NCBI GenBank assembly: GCA_018398765.1
Contig: JAHBMJ010003991.1
Coordinates: 1 to 64,000, forward strand
Source: Chromera velia
Lineage: Eukaryota > Sar > Chromeraceae
Direction of reading: 5' to 3'
DNA length: 64,000 nt
Shown: piece by piece, positions 22,479 to 33,639 of the stretch
Layout of the letters: the number at the start of each line of letters is the position of its first letter
Numbering within the stretch: the stretch's first letter is position 1
The notes under the pieces: model-generated
Seen by the model: the letters and a program-made list of their open reading frames with translations, nothing else
What the model was told of the DNA's origin: nothing
Database searches by the model: none
Made by a program: the position numbers and the translations under genes

Positions 22479-24485
22479 TTTGTCTCTTTTTTGGTATCCC
22501 GCGTTTGCGTTTCTCATCTGATGCGGAAATCATTCTGCATGCTTTCTGCTTTCGAAAAAAATCCTCCAACCTTGTTTGGGGGTTCTCTCTCTGTCTTTGC
22601 CTGTGCGACAAAGGAGAACGGCAAGGTAGACAGAGAGGCCTTGTGATAGAAAAACCAAAGTGACAGACGGATGTTTTCTTCCCAGGCCGCAAAGAAAGAA
22701 GCCCCTCAGTCAGTTCTTGTTTTGGCATACGACTTGAAGGAGAAAAGGTGTTCATATCTGCAATCAATGTGTGAGTGCAGGGCGCCATTGAGGACCCCAA
22801 GCGTCCCTTCGCTGCCATCGTTGGAGGCTCAAAGGTGTCCTCGAAAATCGGTGTGATTGAGAAGCTGATGGAGAAATGCGACAAGATCATCATCGGAGGC
22901 GGTATGGTGTTCACCTTCCTGAAGGCTAGAGGCCTCAACGTTGGATCCTCTCTCGTTAGTCTTGTGTTGTCTTGTCTTGTTTGGGGGGGGTGGGGGGGTG
23001 TTTTGTTTGTTTTTCTTTGTTCGGGGTTTCATTGAGAATCTCATTGAGTACGTTGGCCCTTCGTTAGGCTGGCGGACGTTCCGTGTGTTTTATCGTCTTG
23101 AGGTACTATTTGTTGATTTCTGTTCTTTTAAAGCACTCCCATGCTGGTTTTGCTCTTTTCATGCATCAAACTGTTTTGAAGAGTCGATAAGATGCTCTCA
23201 ACTGTTTTTCCCAAACCAGCGTGGCCATGATTCGCACTTCACTGTGTCGACGAAAACTGATGGGCGTGCGTCACATGATGCACCTCCCTAGCTGTGGATC
23301 CTCCAGAGACCAACGGAAGTCCTCCTGTCTGAATTCTGTCTGTCCCCTCCTGCCTGCCTGTCTGCATTGACTGCATGACTGCAGGTCGAGGACGACAAGC
23401 TGGAGCTGGCCAAATCCCTGGAGGCCAAGGCAAAGGAGAAGGGCGTCGAGTTCATCCTGCCCTCTGACGTCGTGCTTGCAGACGCATTCGCTGAGGACGC
23501 CAACTTCAAGGTCGCAAAGGTGGAAGAGATCGAGGACGGCTGGATGGGTCTGGACAACGGTCAGTGAGAGGGTCTGTGGTTGTGTGGGTGTGAACATTGA
23601 AGGAAGTAGTGGGGGAGGGAGTGGCTTCGGGGGGATTTTCTGGCGGGCGGGTGCGGGTCCAAAGCCATCTGAGAGCGAGAGCTGTCTCATACCCTCTGCC
23701 TCTCTCCATGAATGTCTGATTCCGTTTGCCTTCTTCATTCCTTGCTTGTTCTCTTCTTCAGGTCCCGAGACCAACAAGCTGATCGCTGACAAGCTCTCTG
23801 ACTGCAAGCTCATTGTCTGGAACGGACCCATGGGAGTGTTCGAGTGGAAGAATTTCGCAGAGGGCACAAACGTTGTAGCACAGTGAGTCTTTCTTTCCGA
23901 AGCTGTTTACACAACATGAAAGGGACAAAAATGCCAAATTGGGACATCGAAACACAAGAAGGGGAACGTATGGAAAACGAAGGGGGGGGGCACCGGGGGT
24001 TTGGAATCAAAAAGAGAAAGGAGAAACGGGGGGGGAAAGCAGACACTACTCGAGTTTTCAGAGAACATGATTGAAACACAGTCTCTCTCTCTCAACTTTG
24101 CTTGCCTGCCCTGTCTTCCCTTCTCTTCCATTGCTTCGTCTTTCTCTTCTCCTGCGTTCCCTCTCTTTCCTCTTTCATAATGGGGGGTTCCTTTTTCCTT
24201 TTGTCTTCCGTATCCCATCTCTCTACCTCTGTGCACTGGTTTATGTGTGACTTGTTGCTTTCTCCCCCCTCTCCTTTTTTCGTTTCTCTTCTTTCTTGCA
24301 GGAAGCTCGCCGAGCTGACTGCCTCTGGCACCACCACCATCATTGGAGGAGGAGACTCCGTCGCTGCCGTCGAGGCGGCTGGTCTTGGCCCCAAGATGTC
24401 CCACATCTCCACCGGCGGTGGTGCTTCCCTGGAGCTTCTGGAGGGCCTCGTGCTCCCCGGAGTGGCTGCCCTTAACGAGGCATAA
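19124..24485 (+). CDS. PGK: Phosphoglycerate kinase, plastid-targeted, 11 exons
   Basis: Catalyses 1,3-bisphosphoglycerate + ADP = 3-phosphoglycerate + ATP, in the Calvin cycle or plastid glycolysis. Exons: 19124-19172, 19414-19487, 19898-20071, 20424-20505, 20822-20929, 21878-21947, 22277-22397, 22781-22954, 23385-23559, 23762-23882 and 24302-24485. They join to 1,332 nt, 443 residues plus TAA. Exon 1 is a signal peptide. Exon 2 starts the transit peptide at NAFVLRGSP, with Phe next to the predicted cleavage site. Exon 3 begins with an in-frame Met and then the PGK core: [56 protein letters not shown], hinge [17 protein letters not shown], and nucleotide-binding GGGDSVAA with [13 protein letters not shown]. 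All core motifs look intact. All introns are GT-AG except intron 7, which appears to be GC-AG. Two tandem ATGs open the frame. Confidence 0.95.
20506..20640. repeat. (GAGT)n repeat in PGK intron 4
   Basis: The intron starts at the donor GTGAGT and continues as about a dozen GAGT units. The splice site itself is therefore the first unit of the repeat. Confidence 0.9.
20996..21545. repeat. 550-bp CTTT homopyrimidine tract in PGK intron 5
   Basis: Nearly pure pyrimidine strand of CTTT/CTTC units, with five copies of a GCTTTCTTTTTT dodecamer at about 21369-21421. It fills more than half of the 948-nt intron 5 (20930-21877). Long Phe/Ser and Lys/Glu frames across it are not genes. Confidence 0.95.
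22449..22480. repeat. (GT)n microsatellite in PGK intron 7
   Basis: About fourteen GT dinucleotides in the intron that has the apparent GC donor. Confidence 0.9.
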
Positions 24486-25654
24486 ATAAGAAGTGTGCGA
24501 CAGAGAAGAGAAGAGGAGAAGAGGGGGACGGAGCGAGAGAGAGAACGGATGAAAAACAAAGAGGTGAATTGCCTGCCTCGTTTGAGCCAAATCCTCGCCT
24601 GTCCTTTCTTTCTTTCTTTCTTTCTGTTTTTTTCAACGCAGTTTTTTGACCTTTTTTGAACAGAACCGTTTTCAAGTAGTGGCAGCATGTTGAAAGCGTG
24701 CGCCTTCCTTTCCTTCCCTGCCTCTGTGTCTTCCTTCGTGTGAGGAGTCGAGAGGACAGAAAGGAAGGGCCTTAGTAGTAGTCACCCTTCATTCAACGTT
24801 CAGTTTACTACGCAGAAAGAAAGACGAATGAACAAAGGAAGAGAGATCCGATCTGAGAGAGAGAGAAAGTACTGCTGTTCTTTGATTGAGAGGTTTTCCA
24901 AAGAAAGAAAGGAGCCACAAGAAAAGAACGTCAAGTCATGCAGAGTAAGAGAGAGAGATTCATGGAAACAAAAACATTTGTTTGGTTGGATCCGTGTCGA
25001 GTTTGTTTGTCGGTCTTCTTTGTTTTGATCGTTTTGACTTCTCACTGGCTGGGAGGTCCTTGTTTCCTTTTCTCGTCCCCTTTCCGCTGCTCAATTCACT
25101 CTGTGTTTTAAAAACTGGTCGTTCTGCAAATCTGTTGCGCAGTCATAACAGTCAGAGCTTTCAAAGTCTTCTGTCTGGCCGTAGTAGTAGTGATCAAGTC
25201 TAATCGATAACTCCAGTATCGAGCCTGCCCCACTGGCACAGGCCTCTTCCGATATCACTTTTCAGCCGGACTCCAATTCGCGTGCAATGGTACCTAATTT
25301 TTCTTTCTGTTTTTCATTTCACTTCGCCGCATTGAAATATCAAGCAGTCATTGATTTTGCGCCAACCAGTTGCTTGCTTGCTCAGGAACGTAGAAAGTGA
25401 GCCAAGAAACAGCGCTCCTTCTATGTATCAGATCTATTTGAAGCATTCATCTTGCTACATCTTACATTTAAAAAAAAAATGATTAGGTCTAAGTCTGGGT
25501 ATAATTCGAATGACAACAAAAGTATAAAATAATGTAGCAAATCCTTATCAATTCACGTATTTTTAACATATTTCTTACGTTTTTTGATCTTTGAAATCTC
25601 AATATTCTAAAGAGGTTAATTAGATTTATGGTTCTAACTTCTTGATTGATGATG

Positions 25655-25692
<38 letters not shown>

Positions 25693-25840
25693 TGATGATG
25701 ATGATGATTGAGGGTTAAATCCTAAATTTAGTGACGCCAAATCCCAAGCCACTAGCAAGGCTTTGAGGACAACCCTTTCTTAGATTAGATTTCTATTATG
25801 CGTCTTCCATGAAAGAATTAAATGACCACTAATTGACTAA
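24486..25840. other. PGK 3' flank; no gene
   Basis: Contains the PGK 3' UTR and AT-rich DNA. A microsatellite of ATA then ATG units is at about 25657-25708. No canonical AATAAA is placed right after the stop codon, although the stop itself is followed by AATAAG. No protein-coding signal seen. Confidence 0.6.
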
Positions 25841-25845
25841 ATAGA

Positions 25846-26059
25846 TGATAAGGATTCCGTCATACTTTCAGGTTCATAGGAGAGGCCGTCTGTCTTGGCT
25901 TTAGTCAGAGATATACGCTACGATGGATCGATCAGTTTCTGCATGCATTGCTATGCATTGCTACATTGCAACACTGCATCTCTGTGCATGACGCCTCTCT
26001 ATGCACGCGCGGCCTACTGCCAACGGCCCTGGAAAGCGGCCCAGGGAGAAATCCCAACA
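25846..26059 (-). repeat. Copia 3' LTR
   Basis: 214 bp, TG...CA on the minus strand. Flanked outside by ATAGA and inside by a polypurine tract at 26060-26074. Eight transition differences from the 31529-31742 copy. Confidence 0.95.
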
Positions 26060-26153
26060 ATCACCCCCTAACTTGAGAGCTACCACGAGAGTCACTCTTT
26101 CGCTTTCCTCTGCACGCCTTCGCAAAATCCAGAACCTTTCTATCTCTTTTCAT

Positions 26154-26819
26154 CTACTTCTGCACAAACTTGGGAGCTTGACTTCCTCTGTCCCTCTCCA
26201 TCTTGTACTTCGTATATCTGTCCGCTCTCTGTCTGTCTGTCTGTACCCATAGTACCTTTGCCTTCAAGGCTCTCAGCTCTTGACGCGCATACGCCAACAG
26301 AGCATCCATGTGAGGCTCCCGTCTGGACTGTCCACTTTCCAACTGCTCCATCAGAGGAGCGCTATCAGTGTGAACCTCAACCTCCAGAGGCTTCATCTAG
26401 AGGGCCTCAGCAAGTCGTTTCCATTGGAACGACTGCTTCACGCCATCTACAAGCGCACACAACTCTGCAGAGGTGGAAGAAATCAGTTTTCTTTTAATTC
26501 TCTTGCTCTTCCATACCACGAGATTCGAGAACCTCATGTTTGCGATGCTTTCCTTCTTGTCAACCAGATACGCTTCAAACCCCCCTCTCCCTTCACAGCG
26601 AGAAAGAGAATACGCAGCATCAACAAAGAGAACAAGCTTCGGATCATCCACTCCGCTGAACTACAGGCAGTCACCCTTCTCACGCGCGCGAATCAATGCA
26701 AGTAAAGCAGCCACAAGCTTTGAACCAGAAGGGTGAGAATTATAACGAGAGAGCTCGCTGAACAGATATGCAAGATCGGCAGTCGTGCGATAAACCTAAC
26801 CAAGCACACCCATCACTTT
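26154..26819 (-). pseudogene. pol: Copia RT C-terminus and RNase H region
   Basis: Same frame as the RT, broken only by TAG at 26796, 26661 and 26397. It begins with TTADLAYLFSELSR, equivalent to the Copia 'tRPDiayav..lsr' segment. RNase H acidic residues appear in LFVDAAYS, STSAELCAL and VEVHTDSAPL. No frameshift is needed between 27569 and 26154, which points to decay by substitutions. Confidence 0.88.
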
Positions 26820-27569
26820 CTACATGACACTCACAAGAGATTCCGAATCGTCTGTCTCCTCTTCTGCTGATGACTTAATGAGTTCAGGAGACAAAGACTT
26901 GCGGGGAAGGTCTTCCTTTTGCACAGGGATTGATTCGAGATAAGCTTTCTGCGAGAGAGCAAAGCCTTCCTCTGTTCTCTTCACCTCCATCCCTGTGTAA
27001 CCTATTTCACCCCCACACTCAAGAATCTCAGGCTCATCCATTTCAAGACGCTTGCGCAGAGGCTCGAGATCACGTACGGGATCATCAGAGAACACAAGCA
27101 AATCATCGATATAAACAGCCATCACAGCCTTCACGCTTCCTGCCTCCTTCTTCACAAACACGCTTTCACTCACTTCTTCCCATCCACACTCTCCGGCAAT
27201 CCGTTTGAAGTGCTGAGCATAGAGGCGAGGCGCATCTTTCAGACCGTACATCGCACGCAGCAATTGACTCACCTCACCAGACGCGAACCCTTTGGGTGAC
27301 CCCTCAGGAACTCGGCCTGGTAACTGCACGAACACATCATCGAAAATCGGTGCAGTCAAAAATGCTGTGCAAACATCCAACTTTCCTACCTTCTATCCTT
27401 TACTCGAAGCAAACACAAAACAGATAAGCAACACCCACTAGGCTGCCGTCCCACTGTAGGTTTCAACGTTCTTTCTGTCATCCTGGAAGCCCTTACACAC
27501 CAATCTGGCCTTGGGGACTCTCTCTCCACCTTTCATCTTCCAGGTTAAAACCCACCGCGTCTTTATCAC
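26820..27569 (-). pseudogene. pol: Copia reverse transcriptase region
   Basis: Starts around a RWVLTWKMKGG block and KARLVCKGFQD, the conserved entry to Copia RT. Next is KLDVCTAFLTAPI (first catalytic Asp region, D-v-x-T-A-F-L), then LRAMYGLKDAPRLY, and AVYIDDLLVF with the YxDD catalytic motif intact. Internal TAG stops at 27440-27438 and 27395-27393, terminating TAG at 26822-26820. The second lies where relatives usually carry Trp. Confidence 0.9.
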
Positions 27570-28472
27570 CCGTCTTTTTGCGGGTACTCGCACACTCCCA
27601 CCGTGAGGACCTCATTTCTCTGAAAACTCTTCAGTTCCTCTCTCATGGCTCCATCATGACTTCCATTTCTCACTTCCTCTTCCGTTGCCATGACATGTTC
27701 TTTTCAGGGATTCACATGTGCTATCATGACGTCATTGACTTTCTTATCAACCAACAGATGCGTGACTCTCTTTTCTTTTTCCTTCTTTTCCTTCTCCCTC
27801 TTCCTCCCATCGTCCTGTGCCTCTTGCACTCGCTCATCTTCCTGTACTACCTGCACTCCCTTCTCTTCTCTGCTGCTGGTTGGCCCACTCTCGCGAGCAA
27901 GCAGGCTGGCTGCAGCGGTTCCGCTATCAGACTTCAGAAGATTCGCCCCAAAGAGAGAATCATCATCAGAGATGTCTGGCAGAACAATCTCTTCCTCCCT
28001 CTCTGTCTCTTCAGACTCAGCAGCTGGTGCAGCGTCCCGCCTCGACTGCTTTGCCTCTTCCCGCTCACTTTCCACCCCCTGCTGCTGGGCTCGTACTTCC
28101 AGTTGGCCGGCTGGAAGACGCAAACCTGCAGCACCCTAAGAAGGATTCCGAAGAGAAAACGGTGCAGAAACACTTGCTGGCTGACTCCCTATGACGTGCT
28201 CCAACTGACGGACAGCCGCAGCGGAAACACCATCGAAAAAAGTTGCCTGCGCACGAAAAGAAGAGAGGACAGCAACAGGGTCAGCACCCCCCATCGCATT
28301 GGCATCAACCTCTCCATCATCATCGAAAGAGAAGTCGGAAAAACGATCCACATCATCGGTAGGTGCAGCTGCCACACCCATCCGCACCCCCGAACTCTGC
28401 GAGGTCAGGGGAAGCATTCAACCCATACCATTCAATCAAAGAAACACCACTCGGATGCACATGCAAAGGCTT
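27570..28472 (-). pseudogene. pol: Copia integrase-RT linker, shifted frame
   Basis: The reading frame shifts by one near a G-run at about 28,380-28,415 and shifts back near 27,570-27,600. In between, an acidic, Ser/Glu-rich low-complexity linker is open except for TAG 28138-28136 and TGA 27706-27704. Its end reads like the region just before Copia reverse transcriptase, with a Glu-rich helix and the variable lead-in. Plus-strand frames over this area are antisense shadows. Confidence 0.7.
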
Positions 28473-29321
28473 CTACCCACGTCCATTCTCTGTCTTTACA
28501 ATCACCATCACGTAAGACTCACTCTCGACACCACAAAAAATTCCTTCCTTCCCATGCACAGGCAAGCCAGACGAGGGGAGGGGACGAGGGTCAGTCACCA
28601 TAACACGATCACCAACAGAGATTGGAGAAATGGAACGGGCAGCCTCAGAACCAAACACAAAAGAGTCAGGTGACATACCAGTCGCACTGCACACACACTC
28701 ATTCAATGCATCGATCACACCATTGAAGAGCCATTTGCCACAGTAACAAGACAGATCCAAGTTAGAGAACAACTTCCAGAGGAGACGCTTGATTGTGCGA
28801 TTCATTCTCTCTGCCTTCCCTTGCGGCTGTGGTATATACACAGGGCCTCTCTGATGAACGATGGTCTCCTGGTCACACACATACTCATACTGGCCTTTCT
28901 TTTCCCCAATGAATTCTTTTCCGTTATCTGTGCAGACAATCTGGGGCTTTGCTTTTATTTTCAATTTCTCAGCTAGTCTCTCCCACTTCCGACACCAAGC
29001 AGTCAGATGACGGGCAGCCTTTCCTTTTGAGGGAAGAATCATTTCAGACACACGGCCAGACGTAGAATCGACAATCACAGAGGCAGGCTTACCACCAGGC
29101 AAGAAAAACACATCATAAATGATGCGATCATTAAATTTTTCTTTTGCCATGCCTTCCTTGCTCTTCTGAGGGATTCTCTTCATGAGTGCATTCACCTCTC
29201 TGCATCGACGGCATACGTGTCTAATCTTATCACACGCTTTCGTACTTACACGAGAAGCCAAACCTTTCTCCTTCAAAGTCGCATACAGACGAGTGCCAGT
29301 CGAGTGCCCAAAACGCTTGTG
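28473..29321 (-). pseudogene. pol: Copia integrase region
   Basis: Same frame as the protease region. Starts with a pre-integrase HHCC zinc-binding segment (HKRFGH ... HVCRRC), then the integrase core with the D,D,E pattern: first Asp in VIVDSTSG, second in CTDNGKEF, and the Glu in PQPQGKAERMNRT. C-terminal SVGDRVMVTDPR follows. Ends at TAG 28475-28473. Residue order and spacing match Ty1/Copia integrases. Confidence 0.88.
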
Positions 29322-30050
29322 TCATATCAAAACTTCTCGCAAACTCATCTGACCTGAAGAAGGGAACTGAAGGCGCCGCGATCTCTGCGATCCCAGCCGG
29401 TGTGGCGGGCGCTTCCGCTGCTCTCCCTCCTTCAAACTATCTTTCTGCAAAGAGGACGAGCCCCCATGCAATGCAGATGCATCTGTCTGACTGCTGGCAT
29501 CTACATTCAAGAGCACACGAAAGGAGCCATTCCTCTCATTCACACCTTGCAAAGCCGCACGCCCACGCACATTTAAAACAAGAACACCTTCTCGTTCGTG
29601 CACACGCGCACGGAACATGCCTTCCCCTTTTCTGGGGAGTTCAACCCAAAACGGCTGACACACTTTCTGGACACGCAAAGCATTCACAGACAAAAGAGAA
29701 AGGGAAACCGACTGGGAAAACGATCCGTCAAGACGTACTGTCTCCTTACCGCCATCGACCGTCTCCACTCCGGGGAGCTCCACGGTGACATCCTTGGAAG
29801 AACGAGAGATGCCTCCCTCAACCCCCAGAAACTCCCTCTCTTCCTCTTTCACCTCTACAATACAAGAAGAGACATCTCGTCCAAAGAAATGCCTACTCGC
29901 ACCTGAGTCTACTACAGGTGCCTTGCAGAAGTTGCTGCCTACCCTTAACACGCACTCCATCTCTTCTCCTTCATCTGCCAACGGTCTGAAGCGATTGCTC
30001 ACGGCAACGCCCGGAGAAAGGACCGCGGCACCTGCACACCCCAAGTGTGG
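29322..30050 (-). pseudogene. pol: Copia aspartic protease region
   Basis: Continues in the Gag frame directly after its stop. Contains the protease active-site motif as VDSGASRHFFG, equivalent to the D-S/T-G triad of retrotransposon proteases. Ends at TGA 29324-29322, just before a HKRFGH motif that starts the pre-integrase zinc domain. In Copia relatives a Trp usually precedes this His, which fits a TGG to TGA change. Confidence 0.85.
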
Positions 30051-31472
30051 TTACTTCTGACCCTGCTGGCCGGAGTCAAAAAAGCTGGAAGACTGGGATC
30101 CTGAGCCCGAAGACTGCTGCTGCTGCTGTTGCTGCTGGGGAGGAGGGGAACCGGACTGTCCAGGGGGAGGGACTCTGGGCTTCCCTGCCGCCTTATCTCT
30201 GCACTTGTTCATGAAGTGCCCCCTTCGCTGACACCAATAGCATCTGGGTCTGCGGTCTCCGTTCTCCTTTGCGCGGTTTGCTCTCTCCCTCGACTTCTCC
30301 TTGGTTGGGCCCTTCCTCTCAAAAGAGGCATACCAGACCATCCACTCCTCAATGACCTCCCACGAGATCTGAGTGAGGTCTGCCACTCTCATATGAGGAT
30401 GCTGCTTCTTGATGTCGGACAAGAGACCTCTCTGCTGATCAGGCGTAAGTGCCTGGATCACCATCTCCTTCTTCTCTTTCACAGTCACCTCCATGTTGAT
30501 CTCCCCAGCGTCCATCGTCAGACGATTGAGATGGTCATCGATCTTTGGCCACGAGAGCTCGGTGTTCTTGGGATAGATCACTCTCCCTTTTCCATCCCTC
30601 TTCTGAATATCCCAGGGAAAGTGGCGGACGCGTTCTCTGATTGCCAGTTGTTGGACAAGCAGAGCGGACTCGTACTCCTCAAGCAGCTTGTCGACAACCT
30701 GCTCGACAGGGATCTTCTTTCCCTTCCTCAGCTTCCTGACATCGGCTTTGAACTGCCGATTGCCGTTCAACTTGGCGGCGTGGTTGAGAGCGAGAATGAT
30801 GTTGTCACGCCATTTCTGATCCGAGTCGAAGTTGCTCCGCTTGAGGTGTACACGGGTGTACGGGGCCCAAAGATCTGTAAATTTCTGAATGTGCTGCTTC
30901 CCCTCAAACTTGGGGACAGCAGCCATGTCCACCTTCTTTCCACGCCCAGACCTGCGGGAACGACGGCGACGTCGGCGTCTGGAGTGACTCGAGGCAGAAC
31001 TGCCTAAGTCGGAGGAAGAAGACGAGGGATCTGAAGGAGACGGCGACTTCTCAGTTGAATGTGCTGGCCCCTCTGCAGGCATAAAAGGTGCACGATCCGA
31101 GAACGCAGGAGGCTGCGAGAGTCCGGGAGGCGGCGACAAGCCTCCTTGCACCATTGGAGTGTATGCGGGGAGTCTTCCTGAAGGGGGAGCAGGCAGTCCC
31201 CCGGAAGGGGGAGCAGGGAGATCACCCAAGGGAGGACAAATTGGGAGGAACGCCTCCGAGATGACTTCAGCCCGAACAAAATTTCTTACTCCAAACTGGT
31301 TGGGCAGGGGACGATCTTCATGCTCGGTATCAGTCTGTCCTAGTACATGTGGGCGTTGAGCTCCACCCGCCTCTCCAGAAAGGTATCTCAAAAGAGAAAG
31401 GATCTCTGCCTGGCCCTCACGTAAAGCAACCACTTCTTACTCAACCAAAGCAAGACGCGTCCCGTGAGCCAT
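30051..31472 (-). pseudogene. gag: Copia Gag region, two in-frame stops
   Basis: Structural nucleocapsid protein region. The only good ATG after the leader is at 31472. The frame is stopped by TAA at 31439-31437 after 11 codons, then runs open for about 460 codons to TAA 30053-30051. Near the C-terminus is a CCHC zinc knuckle (CYWCQRRGHFMNKC, C-x2-C-x4-H-x4-C) that binds RNA. A Pro-rich N-terminal region and an Arg/Ser-rich stretch precede the capsid-like helical part. The terminal TAA separates it from pol in the same reading frame, so it could be a read-through site or another decay mutation. Confidence 0.85.
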
Positions 31473-31528
31473 GGCGACCAGAGAAAAGAAGCAGTGCACT
31501 CAAAATACAATCAAGTCTGACCACTGAT

Positions 31529-31742
31529 TGATAAAAATTCTGTCATACTTTCAGGTTCATAGGAGAGGCCGTCTGTCTTGGCTTTAGCCAGAGATATACG
31601 CTACGATGGATCGATCAGTTTCTGCATGCATTGCTATGCATTGCTACATTGCAACACTGCATCTCTGTGTATGACGTCTCTCTATGCGCGCGCAGCCTAC
31701 TGCCAACGGCCCTGGAAAGCGGCCCAGGGAGAAATCCCAACA
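31529..31742 (-). repeat. Copia 5' LTR
   Basis: 214 bp, identical in length to the 3' LTR. Followed outside by ATAGA. The primer-binding-site candidate is at about 31511-31523 on the minus strand. Confidence 0.95.
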
Positions 31743-31747
31743 ATAGA

Positions 31748-33639
31748 CAAGAGGGGCTTGAAGAGGCTTAGACGACAAAGACTATGCATATCAAAATTTA
31801 TCTCACACATAAAAAAGATTTTTTGTATAGAATTTGGCCATCAAATTTCTTAGATATGATTCTTGACTTTTCAAAAGGCCCGCGTGCGCGCGAACTCACT
31901 TGTTTTACGGACAATTTCGCTGGGACATGACGCTTCAATTAAGACCGATATATACGCGCGTGTACGCGTGACATATCGATATCTTACTATACTATACTCG
32001 CGTCTGAGATGACTGCATGGGAACCACCTGTGCAGAAATTTGCATTTTGGGACTAAATTATGTTTAAATCTATCCAAAGCTTACTACACGAGAGTGGGGG
32101 GTGCAGTCAAAGCTCATATGCAAAGAGCGATCCTGCGAGCATCCGTCTACTGCATGCGGAGGGAGCGGCGACCTCGCAGACAGGTAGTGGAGGGGTGTTT
32201 CAGTTCAGCAGGATCGATTGCAGCAATGTAGGCCCCTAGAGACGACAGTGGCTGGGCTTAGGCCCTTAGGCAGGCCTAGCATTTGCATCTAACAAAAACG
32301 ACAATACAGTAAAACATATTTTTTTAAAAAAAAAAAAAATCTTAGTAGCTTATAACCAAGTAGTGATTTGTGTGCACATAGTTGCCATTCGGGCCCAACT
32401 AGAAAGGACACATAGAAATTTTTCTATATCGATATATAAGCCGGCCCCTGCAATATATACTCTGAAGCTTTTTGAACATCATTTTCCTTCGAAACTCAAG
32501 TTCACTTTACTTCACTTGAGTCGTACAACTCAATCTGCACACTGCATGGCAATTGTTGAATAAATGGTTGGCGGGTTCCCCATCTTTCTGAGTAATAATG
32601 TCGTATATAGTGTTGCAAAAGAGGAGCGTGCATAAAAAGGCATCCCGACATGCGCCGCTCGAAAGAGAAGAACTTTTGTATGTATCCCTCTTTCGACGCC
32701 ACAGCGGGAGTACCCACCACAACAACGTCGGCGCGCAGCGCGCGCCCACTCTCGTGTATCGATATATGCATATTATAATGTCCCTACAGGACATGCCATG
32801 GCCCCCAGGGGTGAAATATAGGGTGAGAGCACTGAGAGGTGCGTCCATGATCGTAGTACATGCATGCAACAAGTTCCCCTTCCCATATTAATATATGGTG
32901 CATAACAAAACCCTCAATCACGGTTGTTGGCTGCACAAAAGCGTAGCCGCGGTATTTGTAAATGCCGTAGAGGGCCGGAGACGGCTGGACGGGCTTCAAG
33001 ACCGTTGAGAAAAAGAAATAAGAAGAGCTCTACTATTAGATACGTTTGCTAATAAAATGACGTACAAGGACTTCACTAACACATGGTGTTAACGTGAATA
33101 AACGTGAAAGAGAAAATGAAATTGTAACCGCAGTAATACATTACTGATAAATCTTTAACAACTTATTTTTGCTTATAAAAAAAAAAATCACAGTGCTCCC
33201 CGCTTAAATCTACTTACATTTTTATTTTTTATTTACGGAGTCAATATATAAGTCTTTTACATACAGACACATATGTTTCTTTCATTTACTTTCATTTATA
33301 TTTTGGCCATTCTAGAAGTAGCATAGTAGCATATGTGGTAGCTAAACATTATATACGCCTTCTATTACTAATACTAGTATCAACTTGCTCTTTTAAATCA
33401 TCTAGCTGTAACTGAGACTGTGAACTAGTCTATAAAATGTTTGAACACAACGTTATACAAGTCCCAAACTATACGCTTGCTACGCTTGCTGTATTAGTTG
33501 CTGTAGTTGATTGTGCTCACTTACTCACTCACCAACACACTTAGTTACTGACTCACTGAGTCATTCTTGCTTTCCTCACTAATTCACTCACTCACTGTCT
33601 CATTTGCTCACTCACTTACTCCCTTATTTTCCCTGTCTC
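31748..33639. other. Intergenic, AT-rich, no gene seen
   Basis: Only short frames, with poly(A/T) tracts at 32320-32340 and 33175-33190. No repeat structure that I can resolve. Confidence 0.55.

Larger units (their letters stand above)
25841..31747 (-). mobile_element. Full-length Ty1/Copia LTR retrotransposon, decayed, with 5-bp target duplication
   Basis: Two 214-bp LTRs (25846-26059 and 31529-31742) in direct orientation begin TGTTGG and end CA on the minus strand. ATAGA flanks both sides (25841-25845 and 31743-31747), a perfect 5-bp target-site duplication. A polypurine tract (GTTAGGGGGTGAT on minus) touches the left LTR, and a TGGTCAGACTTG primer-site candidate lies 5 nt inside the right one. 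The interior encodes, in Copia order, Gag with a zinc knuckle, aspartic protease, integrase, reverse transcriptase and RNase H. The LTRs differ at 8 of 214 sites (about 96% identity), all transitions. The coding frame has 12 in-frame stops (31437, 30051, 29322, 28473, 28136, 27704, 27438, 27393, 26820, 26796, 26661, 26397) and two frame changes, so this copy cannot make its proteins. Confidence 0.95.

Noticed and set aside
27578-28603. 341-codon plus-strand frame
   Set aside because: Antisense to the Copia integrase-RT linker and integrase. The minus strand carries the recognisable domains.
30129-31007. 292-codon plus-strand frame
   Set aside because: Antisense shadow of Gag, which has a zinc knuckle in the minus strand.
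25846-31742. Idea that the Copia element uses a code with TAA/TAG as Gln
   Set aside because: It also contains TGA stops and shifted frames, its LTRs show only transitions, and the host PGK and nucleotidyltransferase genes end in TAA with normal usage. Mutational decay is simpler.
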